NCBI GenBank assembly: GCA_029946105.1
Contig: JAQSDW010000102.1
Location: 1-40,975, forward strand
Origin: Reyranella sp.
GTDB taxonomy: Bacteria; Pseudomonadota; Alphaproteobacteria; Reyranellales; Reyranellaceae
Length of the DNA: 40,975 nucleotides
Reading direction: 5' to 3'
The position numbers and the translations under genes were made by a program. The notes under the pieces are model-generated. The model searched no databases, was not told the DNA's origin, and saw only the letters and a program-made list of their open reading frames with translations. The stretch's first letter is position 1; each line of letters starts with the position of its first letter. Below are positions 8,409-17,856 of this stretch, in pieces.

Positions 8409-8442
8409 AAAAAAGAAGGCCGCCGGTCTCCCGGCGGCCTTC
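8409..8442 (-). terminator. Intrinsic terminator between the two binding-protein genes
   Basis: GAAGGCCGCCGG (8415-8426), loop TCTC, CCGGCGGCCTTC (8431-8442), with six A's (8409-8414) giving a T run on the minus strand. It follows copy 1 (8468-9688) and closely copies the terminator at 7063-7091, so the duplication probably included the terminator. Confidence 0.85.
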
Positions 8443-8467
8443 CCGTTCGCGCCGTTCGACAGGCGGA

Positions 8468-9688
8468 TCAGGTGCTCTCGGCGTGCATGACGTCGCCGAA
8501 CAGCTCCCAGCTCTCGCCCTTGAAGCGCGAAAGCTGGACCGCCTGGATCGGATAGAAGTCCGTCGGGCTGGTGCTGACGGTGATGCCCGGCAGCAGCAGT
8601 GGCACGCGGAATTTCTGGAAGTTGGCGGCCTGCCGCATCACGTTTTCACGCGTGAGGTTGTCGCCGCACTTCTTCAGAGTCTCGTGCATCAGGAACGTGA
8701 CCGCATAGGCAAAGACGTTCGACGCGTCAGTCAGGTTGGCCTGCGCATTGGACTTGGTCATCCAGGCCTTCCACATCTTCATGTCGGCATTGTTGTCCCA
8801 CTGCTTGTCGGTGGGATCCATCAGATATTGCGCCGTCACCACGCCCTGCACATTGTCGAATCCGGCGGGCTTCATCGTCGAAGCGACGCTGGAGGAAACG
8901 TTGTTCAGGTACTGCACCGGCTTCCAGCCGATGTCCGCCGCCTTGCGCATTGCCTGGGCAGCGAACTTCGGGATCGCGATGTTGAAGAAGACATTGGCGC
9001 CTGCATCCTTGAGCTGGATAACCTGGGATTCGACCGTCGGATCGGTGGTCTCGTAGCTCGCATGCTTGACGATGCGGCCGACGTCCTTGCCCAGCCCCTC
9101 GCGGAAGCCCTCGTAGTAGTCCTTGCCATAGTCGTCGTTCTGCATGAGCACGCCGATCTTGGCATCCTTGACGTTGGCCAGGACATGCTTGGCGTAGATG
9201 ACGGCTTCCGTGTGGTAGTCGGGCTGGAAGCCCATCGTCCAAGGGAACTCCTTGGGCTTGCCCCATTTGGACGCACCGGTCGCCACGAAGAGCTGCGGCA
9301 CCTTCTTCTGGTTGAGGTATTTGTGGATCGCCGTGTTGGTCGGCGTGCCGAGCGTCTGGAACATGCACAGCACCTTGTCCTGCTCGACGAGCTGGCGGAC
9401 AACTTCGACGGTCTTGGACGGCACGTAGCCGTCATCCATAGTCAGGAACTTGACCTTGCGGCCATTGATGCCGCCGGCTTCGTTGACGGTCTTCCAGTAG
9501 GCTTCGATGGTCTTGCCGATCACGCCATAGGCGGAGGCCGGCCCGCTATAGGGGTTGGTGTTGCCGACCTTGATCTCGGTGTCGCTCGCACCGTCGTCGT
9601 ACTTCTTTTGCGCGAACGCTGCACGGCTACTCGAAAGTATCGCCGCGGCCGATGCTCCGGCCACGAATGTACGCCTCTTGGTCTTCAT
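8468..9688 (-). CDS. Branched-chain amino-acid-type ABC transporter substrate-binding protein (copy 1)
   Basis: A 406-residue LivK-type periplasmic protein that aligns end to end with the copy at 7112-8332. The signal peptide MKTKRRTFVAGASAAAILSS...AFAQ again carries a twin-arginine-like RR. The mature part has VGNTNPYSGPAS, FLTMDDGYVPSKTVEVVRQLVEQD and GVLMQNDDYGKDYY. It delivers ligand to the LivH-LivM permease encoded just upstream, 61 bases away. Differences from its paralogue cluster in the second half (for example the region after QWDNNADMKMWKAWM), consistent with divergence in ligand range. A terminator between the two genes suggests the level of copy 2 is set by read-through or by its own promoter. 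The true ligand is not readable; amides, urea and aromatic acids are all known for this family. Confidence 0.92.
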   Translation of the reverse strand: MKTKRRTFVAGASAAAILSSSRAAFAQKKYDDGASDTEIKVGNTNPYSGPASAYGVIGKTIEAYWKTVNEAGGINGRKVKFLTMDDGYVPSKTVEVVRQLVEQDKVLCMFQTLGTPTNTAIHKYLNQKKVPQLFVATGASKWGKPKEFPWTMGFQPDYHTEAVIYAKHVLANVKDAKIGVLMQNDDYGKDYYEGFREGLGKDVGRIVKHASYETTDPTVESQVIQLKDAGANVFFNIAIPKFAAQAMRKAADIGWKPVQYLNNVSSSVASTMKPAGFDNVQGVVTAQYLMDPTDKQWDNNADMKMWKAWMTKSNAQANLTDASNVFAYAVTFLMHETLKKCGDNLTRENVMRQAANFQKFRVPLLLPGITVSTSPTDFYPIQAVQLSRFKGESWELFGDVMHAEST

Positions 9689-9749
9689 GCTTTCCTCCCT
9701 GAAAGGTTTACGCCATTCACGACCTCACGCTTAGAAAATAGAAAATGCC

Positions 9750-10757
9750 TCAGCCGCGAAGGCTGCGCAGCCGGCGCATCAACAGGTAAACGCCGCCGAC
9801 GATGCCCATCGGCATCAGGTACATGAGCACGATCAGCAGGATGCCGAAGACGGTGTAGGCCGACAGGTCGAACTGCAGGCCGAGGTCGTTCTTCACGAAC
9901 ATCGACAGCGCCTGGGCCGAATTGTCGACCAGCACGTAGAATATCCCGCCGATGACCGAACCAGCCAGCGAGCCGACGCCGCCGACCACGAGACCGATCA
10001 GGAACTTGATCGACAGGAAGATGTTGAAGCTGTCGGGTGCCACGAAGGCGATGGCAGATGCCGAGAGCGCGCCGGCGATGCCGGTGTAGGCGGCACTGAT
10101 GCCGAAGGTGACGGTCTTGTAGAGAGAGGTGTCGATACCCATCGTGTCGGCGGCCAGGGGCTGGTCGCGGATCGCCATCATCGCGCGCCCGGAGCGGCTG
10201 TTCAGCATGTTGGCCGCCGCCCAGTACAGGATCACCATCGTCACCAGGCAGTAGTAGTAGAGCCACTGGTCTTCGCTGAGCGGCAGGCCGAACGGCACCT
10301 CGGGCTTGTTCAACACGATGCCCTGAACGCCCCCGGTCAGGCCTTCCAGCCACTTGTATTTCAGGATCTGCGGCACGGCCAGGGCCAGCGCGAAGGTCGC
10401 GAGCGCCAGATAGTGGCCCTCGAGTTTCAGCGCCGGCAGGCCGAACAGATAGCCGACGATGAAGCAGACGACCGCGGCGCACGGCAGGGTCGCCCAGTAG
10501 GGCATGTTCAGATGGTCCATCAGCACGGCGGCCGTATAGGCGCCGACCGCGTAGAAGGCGCCGTGGCCCAGCGAGATCTGGCCGTTGAAGCCGGTGAGCA
10601 GGTTCAGGCCCAGCACCGCGATGGCGGCGATGATCATGGTGCTGACGAGGAACAGCCGGTAATCGGATACGACATCGGGGAACAACGGGTGCAGCAACGG
10701 CACGAGGAACGCCAACGCCAGCAGAACCCAGAGCAGCTTCTTCGGGAACGCGGGCAT
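9750..10757 (-). CDS. livM: Branched-chain amino-acid ABC transporter permease LivM
   Basis: A 335-residue inner-membrane protein with about 8-10 hydrophobic helices. The LivM-type segment GLNLLTGFNGQISLGHGAFYAVGAY lies near residues 50-75 and the cytoplasmic coupling region RSGRAMMAIRDQPLAADTMGID near 190-210, which contacts the ATPases. FVAPDSFNIFLSIKFLIGLVVGGVGSLAGSVIGG follows. With LivH it forms the translocation channel for ligands brought by the two binding proteins encoded downstream. It starts one base after the livH stop, so translation is likely coupled. Length and motifs are normal. Confidence 0.95.
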   Translation of the reverse strand: MPAFPKKLLWVLLALAFLVPLLHPLFPDVVSDYRLFLVSTMIIAAIAVLGLNLLTGFNGQISLGHGAFYAVGAYTAAVLMDHLNMPYWATLPCAAVVCFIVGYLFGLPALKLEGHYLALATFALALAVPQILKYKWLEGLTGGVQGIVLNKPEVPFGLPLSEDQWLYYYCLVTMVILYWAAANMLNSRSGRAMMAIRDQPLAADTMGIDTSLYKTVTFGISAAYTGIAGALSASAIAFVAPDSFNIFLSIKFLIGLVVGGVGSLAGSVIGGIFYVLVDNSAQALSMFVKNDLGLQFDLSAYTVFGILLIVLMYLMPMGIVGGVYLLMRRLRSLRG

Positions 10758-10758
10758 G

Positions 10759-11664
10759 TCAGACCCTCTTCACGACGACACGGCCGAACAGACCGGCGGG
10801 CTTAACGGTCAGCACGGTGATGACGATGATCAGCGCCACGGTGAGCTTTTCGCCGTTGCCGATGATGTAGATCCCGGTCGCCTTCTCGATCTGGTTGCCG
10901 GCATAGGCCACCATGTTCTCGAGGACGCCGACGATGAAACCGCCCACCACCGCACCGCCAGGGTTGGAGATGCCGCCGACCAGGGCACTGGCGAAGGCGT
11001 AGAGCAGGATGCCGCCCATCATGTTGGGGTCGAGATAGACGATGTGGGCGACCATGATGCCGGCCACGGCGCCGACCGCGGCGGCAAGGCCCCAGCCCAG
11101 CGCCAGCATCCAGTCGACGCGCACGCCGACCAGGCGGGCCATCTGCGGGTTCTGCGCCGCCGCCCGCATGGCGAGCCCCAGCGGCGTGTAGCGAAAGAAC
11201 ACGAACAGCAGGCCCAGAACGATCAGCGTCACCATCACGACGCCGAGCTGGTGCGGGCCGATGACTCCGGCGATGCCGAAGCTCGACTTGGGGAATGGCG
11301 AAGGGAATTCCTTGATCAGGTAGCTCCAGATCGCACCCGCCACCGAGTTGCAGATCGCCAGCAGGCCGATGAAGACCACGACGATCGACAGCACCGGCGC
11401 GTTGTGCAGCGGTCTCAGGATCGCCCGCTCGATGATCACGCCCAGCACGAAGGAGAACACCACCGCCAGGATGAAGGCGAACCAGAAGCTCAAGCCCCAG
11501 GTCATGAGCTGCCAGCTTATGTAGGTGCTGAACATCGCCATCTCGCCCTGGGCGAAATTTATGTGGTCGGTCGAGACGTAGATCATGACCAGCGCCAGGG
11601 CGACGCAGGCATAGATGGCGCCGTTGGCGAGGCCCGAGGCGATCTGCTGGAGGAACTGTTCCAT
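10759..11664 (-). CDS. livH: Branched-chain amino-acid ABC transporter permease LivH
   Basis: A 301-residue integral membrane protein of the LivH family. It begins with IASGLANGAIYACVALALVMIY and has the NFAQGEMAMFSTYISW segment (helix 2), the coupling loop RYTPLGLAMRAAAQNPQMARLVGVRVD near 160-185, and a C-terminal glycine-rich ALVGGISNPGGAVVGGFIVGVLENM. It pairs with LivM in the inner membrane. GGAGAAAA precedes its ATG, 11 bases after livF and one base before livM. All motifs are intact, so the transporter is probably functional. Confidence 0.95.
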   Translation of the reverse strand: MEQFLQQIASGLANGAIYACVALALVMIYVSTDHINFAQGEMAMFSTYISWQLMTWGLSFWFAFILAVVFSFVLGVIIERAILRPLHNAPVLSIVVVFIGLLAICNSVAGAIWSYLIKEFPSPFPKSSFGIAGVIGPHQLGVVMVTLIVLGLLFVFFRYTPLGLAMRAAAQNPQMARLVGVRVDWMLALGWGLAAAVGAVAGIMVAHIVYLDPNMMGGILLYAFASALVGGISNPGGAVVGGFIVGVLENMVAYAGNQIEKATGIYIIGNGEKLTVALIIVITVLTVKPAGLFGRVVVKRV

Positions 11665-11675
11665 TTTTCTCCGCC

Positions 11676-12388
<713 letters not shown>

Positions 12389-12389
<1 letters not shown>

Positions 12390-13177
12390 TACGCGGTCCC
12401 CAGATAGGCGCGGATCACTTCCGGATCGCGCTGCACCTCCGCCGGCGTGCCGTCGGCGATCTTCTTGCCGAAATCGATGGCGACGACCTTGTCGGACACC
12501 GACATCACGAGGCTCATGTGATGCTCGACCAGCAGCACGGTGACGTTCTGCGTATCGCGCACCCGCTTGATCTGGCCTTTCAGGATCTCGATCTCCTCGT
12601 GGTTCAGCCCGGCCGCCGGCTCGTCGAGCAGCAGCAGCTTGGGGCTGGAGGCGAGCGCGCGCGCCAATTCGACGCGCTTGCGGATGGGGAACGGCAGGCC
12701 GCCCGCCATCGCTCCCGTAAACGGCACGAGATCCATGAAAGCAATCAGCTCGAGGGCCCGGTGGGTGATGCGCTCCTCCTCGCCGTGGACCTTGGGCAGG
12801 CGCAGCGCATTGTCGAGGAAGCTGGTCGTACTGCGGCTGTGGCAGCCGACCTTGATGTTGTCGAGAACCGACATCTTGTCGAACAGCGCCACGTTCTGGA
12901 ACGTCCGCCCGATGCCGATGTGCGGGATGTCGTGGCGCGGCCGCTTGAGGATCGACTTGCCCTCGAACAGGATGTCGCCGCCGTTGGGCGTGTAGAGACG
13001 GCTGAGGCAGTTGAAAAGGGTCGTCTTGCCGGCGCCATTGGGGCCGATGAGGCCGGCCACCTGGCCCGCCACGACGTCAAAGGTTACGCCGTCGAGGGCG
13101 ACGATGCCGCCGAAGCGGACCGAAACGTCGCGTACGCTGAGCAACGGCGATCCGCCGGATGAAAACTGTCCTGCCAT
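12389..13177 (-). CDS. livG: Branched-chain amino-acid ABC transporter ATP-binding protein LivG
   Basis: An ABC ATPase of about 262 residues and first gene of the Liv operon. Walker A GPNGAGKTT, Walker B KLLLLDEPAAGL, the H-loop VLLVEHHM and the C-terminal LivG tail (PAEVQRDPEVIRAYLG) are present. The signature motif is unusual: GGLPFPIRKRVELARAL stands where LivG proteins normally have LPYG-x-QRR or LPFGT-type sequences, so the conserved glycine is a proline. I start at ATG 13177 (MAGQFSSGG), with AGGA only two bases upstream; a GTG at 13213 would add 12 residues and cannot be excluded. The 261-base gap to the divergent EF-hand gene at 13439 must hold both promoters, but I see no clear -35/-10 pair. 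Confidence 0.93.
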
Positions 13178-13438
13178 GTTCCTGCTGGTTTCGCCGATCG
13201 CCGCAAACAACACGGCGGTTCCGCGAAATTACCCTTGCCTCCCAAGCACTTGCAGCCCTTCTGTGGAGCCGGCGATTTCAACAACGATGGCGTAAACGGT
13301 CCCAAGACGCAACTCAAATGGAATCGCGCCATGCTTTGGGCACGTTTATCGCGCACACTGTGAAGGGCGCGCGGACGTTGACAGATGGCCCATGGCGACC
13401 GATACGAATCACCCCCTCCCAACGCGGGTCTACCGCCG

Positions 13439-14563
13439 ATGAATCGTCTTCTCGTTCCGATCCTCTTCGCTGCCGCCGTGGCCCTGCCAGCGTTAGCCCA
13501 GACTCCACCGGCACAGACTCCGCCGGCTCAGTCCCCACCGACGCAGGGCTGGCCGGCCAATCGCCCGCCCACGGAAGCAGCTCCTCCCGCGGTCGGCACT
13601 GGACCTCGCATCACCCCGCCGGCGGCCGCGCCCCCGGCCGGGCAGCAGGCGTCCCCCGGTGCGCCGCCGCCCATTCCGCTGCCGTCCTGGTTCGCCGAGA
13701 TCGACGTCAACAAGAAGGGCGAAGTGACGCGCGCCGACTTCCTGAAGTACCGCATGAAGTCGTTCGAACAGCTCGACGCCAACAAGGACGGCAAGCTCAC
13801 GGTCGATGAATTTCTCAAGGTCGTCGAACCACCGCTGTCGCCCGATGCTCCCAACAAGCCGCCGATCGAGGAACTTCGCAACCGGGCCCGCGCCGAGTTC
13901 CAGAACCTCGACACCAACCGCGACGGCTTCGTCGAGCGCGCCGAGGCAGAAGCCCTGGTTCACGCCGAATTCAACCAGTACGACACCGACCGCGACAACA
14001 AGATCACCGAGCCCGAGGTGCGCCTGATCGTGCAGCGGTCGCTGCAACGCGAGGCCAACGAGCGCCAGCAGATGGAGGCGCGCAAGCGCCAGGGCATGAT
14101 GACCCTGAACGAACTGATCGACATGCAGCTGCGCAATGCCGACCAGCTCGACAAGAACGGCGACAACAAGATCAACCACCAGGAATACATCGTGCTGGCC
14201 GGACCTGCCGACGGTCCGCAGGCCAAGAACATGCTGCCCTTCGACCTGCGCAAGCAGCTCGCCCTGCGCAAATTCGCGGAGATCGACGTCAACAAGGATG
14301 GCCAGATCGACCGGATCGAGCTGACCGGCTACGCCGTCAAGCAGTTCCTGGAAATGGACCTCAACAAGGACCGCTTCATCAGCGAGGAAGAGTTCAAGAA
14401 GGCCCAGGACCACGAGAGCGAAAAGGTCCGGGCGTTCATCCAGACCCAGCAGCCGGCCGCTCCGCCGCAGCCACGGCCGGCGCCGGCCCAGCCGCGCGGC
14501 GCCCAGCCGGCACCGCAGCAGCCCCCGGGTCTCGCGCCCGGCTTGCCACAAGGCACGCGCTAA
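13439..14563 (+). CDS. Secreted multi-EF-hand protein, 374 aa
   Basis: A Sec signal peptide (MNRLLVPILFAAAVALPALA, residues 1-20) is followed by a Pro/Ala/Thr-rich region (21-82), seven EF-hand-like loops, and a second Pro/Gln/Ala-rich tail (about 335-374). The loops begin DVNKKGEVTRAD (89), DANKDGKLTVDE, DTNRDGFVERAE, DTDRDNKITEPE, DKNGDNKINHQE, DVNKDGQIDRIE and DLNKDRFISEEE. Most keep acidic residues at positions 1, 3, 5 and 12, while the first (Lys-Lys-Gly) and last (Arg at position 6) are weaker. There is no catalytic domain, so a periplasmic or surface calcium-binding scaffold is the best inference. I start at ATG 13439 because it gives a standard signal peptide; the open frame begins 18 codons earlier with no signal sequence. 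The smaller relative at 6563-7051 sits on the other side of the Liv operon. Confidence 0.87.
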   Translation: MNRLLVPILFAAAVALPALAQTPPAQTPPAQSPPTQGWPANRPPTEAAPPAVGTGPRITPPAAAPPAGQQASPGAPPPIPLPSWFAEIDVNKKGEVTRADFLKYRMKSFEQLDANKDGKLTVDEFLKVVEPPLSPDAPNKPPIEELRNRARAEFQNLDTNRDGFVERAEAEALVHAEFNQYDTDRDNKITEPEVRLIVQRSLQREANERQQMEARKRQGMMTLNELIDMQLRNADQLDKNGDNKINHQEYIVLAGPADGPQAKNMLPFDLRKQLALRKFAEIDVNKDGQIDRIELTGYAVKQFLEMDLNKDRFISEEEFKKAQDHESEKVRAFIQTQQPAAPPQPRPAPAQPRGAQPAPQQPPGLAPGLPQGTR

Positions 14564-14566
14564 GAG

Positions 14567-14588
14567 GGCACGCGCAAGGGCGCGTGCC
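14567..14588. terminator. Hairpin between convergent EF-hand and glmS genes
   Basis: GGCACGCGC (14567-14575), loop AAGG, GCGCGTGCC (14580-14588) form a perfect 9-bp stem a few bases after the EF-hand stop and before the glmS stop. No T run follows on either strand, so it may act with Rho or as an RNA 3'-end barrier rather than as a strong intrinsic terminator. Confidence 0.55.
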
Positions 14589-14591
14589 TAT

Positions 14592-16415
14592 CTATTCGAC
14601 CGTCACGCTCTTGGCGAGATTGCGGGGCTGGTCGATGTCGGTGCCTTTCGCCAAGGCGGTGTAGTAGGCAAGCAACTGCACGGCGACGGTGTAGAGGATC
14701 GGCGACACGACAGGATCGACGTCGGGCAGCGCGATCGACATCTCGGCCTTGGCGCCGAGCCGGGCCACGCCGCGCGCGTCGCTCAACAGCACCAGCCTGC
14801 CGCCCCGCGCCCTTACCTGCTCGAAATTCGACGCGATCTTGTCGAATATCGGATCGGTCGGCGCGACCACCACGACGGGTACAGCATCGTCGATCAAAGC
14901 GATCGGGCCGTGCTTCATCTCGCCGCCCGCATATCCTTCGGCATGGATATAGGACAGCTCCTTCAACTTGAGAGCCCCCTCGAGCGCCACCGGGAAGGAC
15001 AGTCCGCGGCCGAGGTAGAGCACGTCGCGCGCGCCGGCGAGCGTATTCTCGGCGATGCGGCGATAGTCCTCTTCCATGTTCAGCGTTTCGTTGATGCGCG
15101 CCGGCAGTTCGATCATGGCCAGCGCCAGACGCTCCTCTTCCTGGCGCGACAGCGTTCCACGCGCCCGGCCTGCACCGATCGCAGTGGCCAACAGAACGAC
15201 GAGCTGCGTGGTGAAGGCCTTGGTCGACGCAACACCGATCTCGGGCCCGGCCCGGGTCATCAGCACGACATTCGATAGCCGCGCAATAGCGCTTTCCGGT
15301 ACGTTGACGACGGACAGCAGCGTCTGCTTTTGCGACTGGGCGTAACGCAGCGCCTCCAGTGTATCGACGGTCTCACCCGACTGCGAGACGGCGATGCAAA
15401 CGCCGCCCTCGGGCAGCGGCGGTTCGCGATAGCGGAACTCCGAAGCGACCTCGATCTCGACCGGCAGGCGCGCCAGCTTCTCGAACCAGTACTTGGCGAC
15501 CATGCAGGCGTAGAACGCCGTGCCGCAGGCCGTCATGGTGACGCGACTCACCTTCGTCCAGTCGAGCGGCATCGACGGCAGCCGTACCGAGCGCGTCGCC
15601 GGATCGAGGTAGGAATGAAGCGTATCGCCGATCACCGCCGGCTGCTCGTGGATCTCCTTCAGCATGAAATGCTGATGGTTGCCCTTGCCCATCAAGTCGC
15701 CACTGAGTCCGCTCTTCTTGATCGGCCGCTCCACCTTCTGCGTGCCCTGGTAGACCGAGCAGCCGTCGGCCTTCAGCACGACCCAGTCGTTGTCCTCGAG
15801 ATAGCTCACCCGGCTAGTGAAGGGCGCCAGCGCCAGGGCATCGGTGCCGATATACATTTCGCCTTCGCCGTAACCCACCGCCAGCGAGCTGCCGCGGCGG
15901 GCGCCCATCAGGATATCGTGGCGACCGCTGAACAGGGCGACCAGTGCGAAGGCGCCGCGCAGACGCCCCATCGCCTTGCCCATGGCTTCCTCGGGCGACA
16001 TCTGGAGCTCGAGGTAGGACGTAAGAAGCTGCGCCACCACCTCGGTGTCGGTGTCGCTTTCGAACTTGCGGCCTTCGGCCACCAGCTCGTCCTTCAGCTC
16101 CTGGAAATTCTCGATGATGCCGTTGTGCACGATCGCCACCCGATCCGTGGCGATCGGGTGCGCGTTGCGCTCCGACGGCTTGCCGTGCGTGGCCCAGCGC
16201 GTGTGGCCGATACCGATGATGCCGGGCAGCGGCTCCCTGGCCACCCGTGCCTCGAGATTGACCAGCTTGCCCTCGGCGCGACGTCTTTCGATATGCCCGT
16301 TCACCAGCGTCGCAACGCCTGCCGAATCGTAGCCGCGATATTCGAGGCGCTTCAGCGCCTCGACCAGCAGGGGCGTGACGGGGGCCTTGCCGAGAATTCC
16401 AATGATTCCGCACAT
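14592..16415 (-). CDS. glmS: Glutamine--fructose-6-phosphate aminotransferase (isomerizing)
   Basis: A 607-residue enzyme that makes glucosamine 6-phosphate from fructose 6-phosphate and glutamine, the entry to peptidoglycan and lipopolysaccharide amino sugars. The class II glutamine amidotransferase domain (1-220) starts MCGIIGILG with the nucleophile Cys2 and includes RRLEYRGYDSAG and HTRWATHGKPSERNAHP. Two SIS sugar isomerase domains follow (about 285-425 and 455-600): ACGTAFYA, VSQSGETVDTLEAL, ASTKAFTTQ, and the C-terminal DQPRNLAKSVTVE with the catalytic lysine. It lies 23 bases after glmU, the usual bacterial pairing. I see no glmS ribozyme, as expected outside Firmicutes. Confidence 0.98.
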   Translation of the reverse strand: MCGIIGILGKAPVTPLLVEALKRLEYRGYDSAGVATLVNGHIERRRAEGKLVNLEARVAREPLPGIIGIGHTRWATHGKPSERNAHPIATDRVAIVHNGIIENFQELKDELVAEGRKFESDTDTEVVAQLLTSYLELQMSPEEAMGKAMGRLRGAFALVALFSGRHDILMGARRGSSLAVGYGEGEMYIGTDALALAPFTSRVSYLEDNDWVVLKADGCSVYQGTQKVERPIKKSGLSGDLMGKGNHQHFMLKEIHEQPAVIGDTLHSYLDPATRSVRLPSMPLDWTKVSRVTMTACGTAFYACMVAKYWFEKLARLPVEIEVASEFRYREPPLPEGGVCIAVSQSGETVDTLEALRYAQSQKQTLLSVVNVPESAIARLSNVVLMTRAGPEIGVASTKAFTTQLVVLLATAIGAGRARGTLSRQEEERLALAMIELPARINETLNMEEDYRRIAENTLAGARDVLYLGRGLSFPVALEGALKLKELSYIHAEGYAGGEMKHGPIALIDDAVPVVVVAPTDPIFDKIASNFEQVRARGGRLVLLSDARGVARLGAKAEMSIALPDVDPVVSPILYTVAVQLLAYYTALAKGTDIDQPRNLAKSVTVE

Positions 16416-16438
16416 GATGGGGATCCGTACGAGTGGGG

Positions 16439-17797
16439 CTATTTCTTCCTGGCGCGCTTGGCGGCTGCCGCGCGCTCTTTCAGTTTTGCACGAAGCGGAG
16501 CGGCCCGCCCCTTCTTTGTCGTCTGGCGGGCCCGGCCGAAGGCCACCGCACCGGCCGGTACATCCTCGGTGATCACGCTGCCCGCCGTCACGTTGGCGCC
16601 CCGCCCGACGCGCACCGGCGCTATCAGCGAGCTGTTCGAACCGATGAACGCTTCTGCACCGACGACGGTACGGTGCTTGCCGTAGCCGTCATAGTTCACG
16701 GCGATGGTCCCGGCACCGATGTTGCTGCTCGCCCCGATGTCCGAATCGCCGAGATAGGCCAGGTGATTGGCCTTGGCGCCGCGGGCCATGCGGGTGGCCT
16801 TGAGCTCGACGAAGTTGCCGATATGGACGTCTTCTCCCACATCGGAACCCGGCCGGATGCGGGCAAAGGGACCGATCAAAGCCCCCTTTCCGATGCGCGC
16901 GCCCTCGATGTCGCAGAACGCCCTGATCTGGACACCGGTCGCGACACTGACGCCGGGCCCGAAGCGCACGTTGGGTCCGATCGTGACGTCGGACGCGAAC
17001 CGGGTGTCGGCCGACAGCCACACCGTATCGGGATCGGTCATGGTGACGCCTGCCGTCATCGCGGCCGTGCGCAGCCGCTCCTGCAGTGCACGCTCAGCAA
17101 CCGCCAGCTCGACGCGCGAATTGATGCCCTGGAATTCAGCCTCATCACCTTCGACGGCGATGGTCCGCAGCCCTGCCGCCCGCGCCAGGCCCACGGCGTC
17201 GGTCAGATAGAATTCATGCTTGGCATTGTCGTTGCGGATCGCCCCCAATAGCGCGGCGACGTGGCCGCCCTCCAGGCACATGACGCCGGAATTGCAAAGG
17301 TCGACTGCCTTCTCGGCGACGTTGGCATCCTTGCTTTCGACGATCTTTTCCAGCACGCCGTCACGGACGATCAGCCGGCCATAGGGAGTGGGATCGGCCG
17401 ACCTGAAACCCAACACGCCGACGGCTGCCTTGGCGCGGGCGCAGGCGGTGATCAGCTTCTTCATGCTGGCCGTGGTGACCAGCGGCGCATCGCCGAACAC
17501 CACGAGCACCGGCCCACGATGGCCCTTGAGCGCGCCGAGCGCTGCCTTGGCGGCGTCACCCGTCCCGACCGGCCGCTTTTGCACCACGGTCCGATGGGGG
17601 GCGAAGGCTGCAGCCACCGTCTCGGCACCAGGCGAGATCACGCCGACGACGCGGGAGGGCTTGAGGCGTCCGACATTGTCGAGCACGTGACGCAGCATCG
17701 GCCATCCGGCCAGTGGATGCAGGACCTTGGGCAGGGTCGATTTCATGCGTGTGCCGGCGCCGGCTGCCAGCACCACCACGGCGATGGGCGATGTCAT
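16439..17797 (-). CDS. glmU: Bifunctional UDP-N-acetylglucosamine pyrophosphorylase / glucosamine-1-phosphate N-acetyltransferase
   Basis: A 452-residue cytoplasmic enzyme that acetylates glucosamine 1-phosphate and couples it to UTP to make UDP-GlcNAc. The uridylyltransferase domain (1-230) opens VVLAAGAGTRMKSTLPKVLHPLAG, holding the nucleotide-binding Gly loop, Arg and Lys; FGDAPLV and the GTGDAAKAA region follow. The C-terminal left-handed beta-helix (about 250-435) has hexapeptide repeats such as IGKGALIGPFARIRPGSDVG, and NFVELKATRMARGAKANHLAYLGDSDIG with the acetyltransferase His. It ends in a Lys/Arg-rich tail. Overlap with the divergent HAD gene is avoided by 59 bases. It is the first gene of a glmU-glmS operon. 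Confidence 0.97.
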   Translation of the reverse strand: MTSPIAVVVLAAGAGTRMKSTLPKVLHPLAGWPMLRHVLDNVGRLKPSRVVGVISPGAETVAAAFAPHRTVVQKRPVGTGDAAKAALGALKGHRGPVLVVFGDAPLVTTASMKKLITACARAKAAVGVLGFRSADPTPYGRLIVRDGVLEKIVESKDANVAEKAVDLCNSGVMCLEGGHVAALLGAIRNDNAKHEFYLTDAVGLARAAGLRTIAVEGDEAEFQGINSRVELAVAERALQERLRTAAMTAGVTMTDPDTVWLSADTRFASDVTIGPNVRFGPGVSVATGVQIRAFCDIEGARIGKGALIGPFARIRPGSDVGEDVHIGNFVELKATRMARGAKANHLAYLGDSDIGASSNIGAGTIAVNYDGYGKHRTVVGAEAFIGSNSSLIAPVRVGRGANVTAGSVITEDVPAGAVAFGRARQTTKKGRAAPLRAKLKERAAAAKRARKK

Positions 17798-17856
17798 GCC
17801 CGTCCGATGCCACGAGGCTGGCGGCCCCGCAAGACGGATGTGCTATGGAACATGCC

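Noticed and set aside
14400-14592. A glmS-type ribozyme or GlcN6P riboswitch near glmS.
   Set aside because: The sequence before glmS is the glmU end with only 23 bases between, and nothing resembles the ribozyme core; it is not expected in this group.
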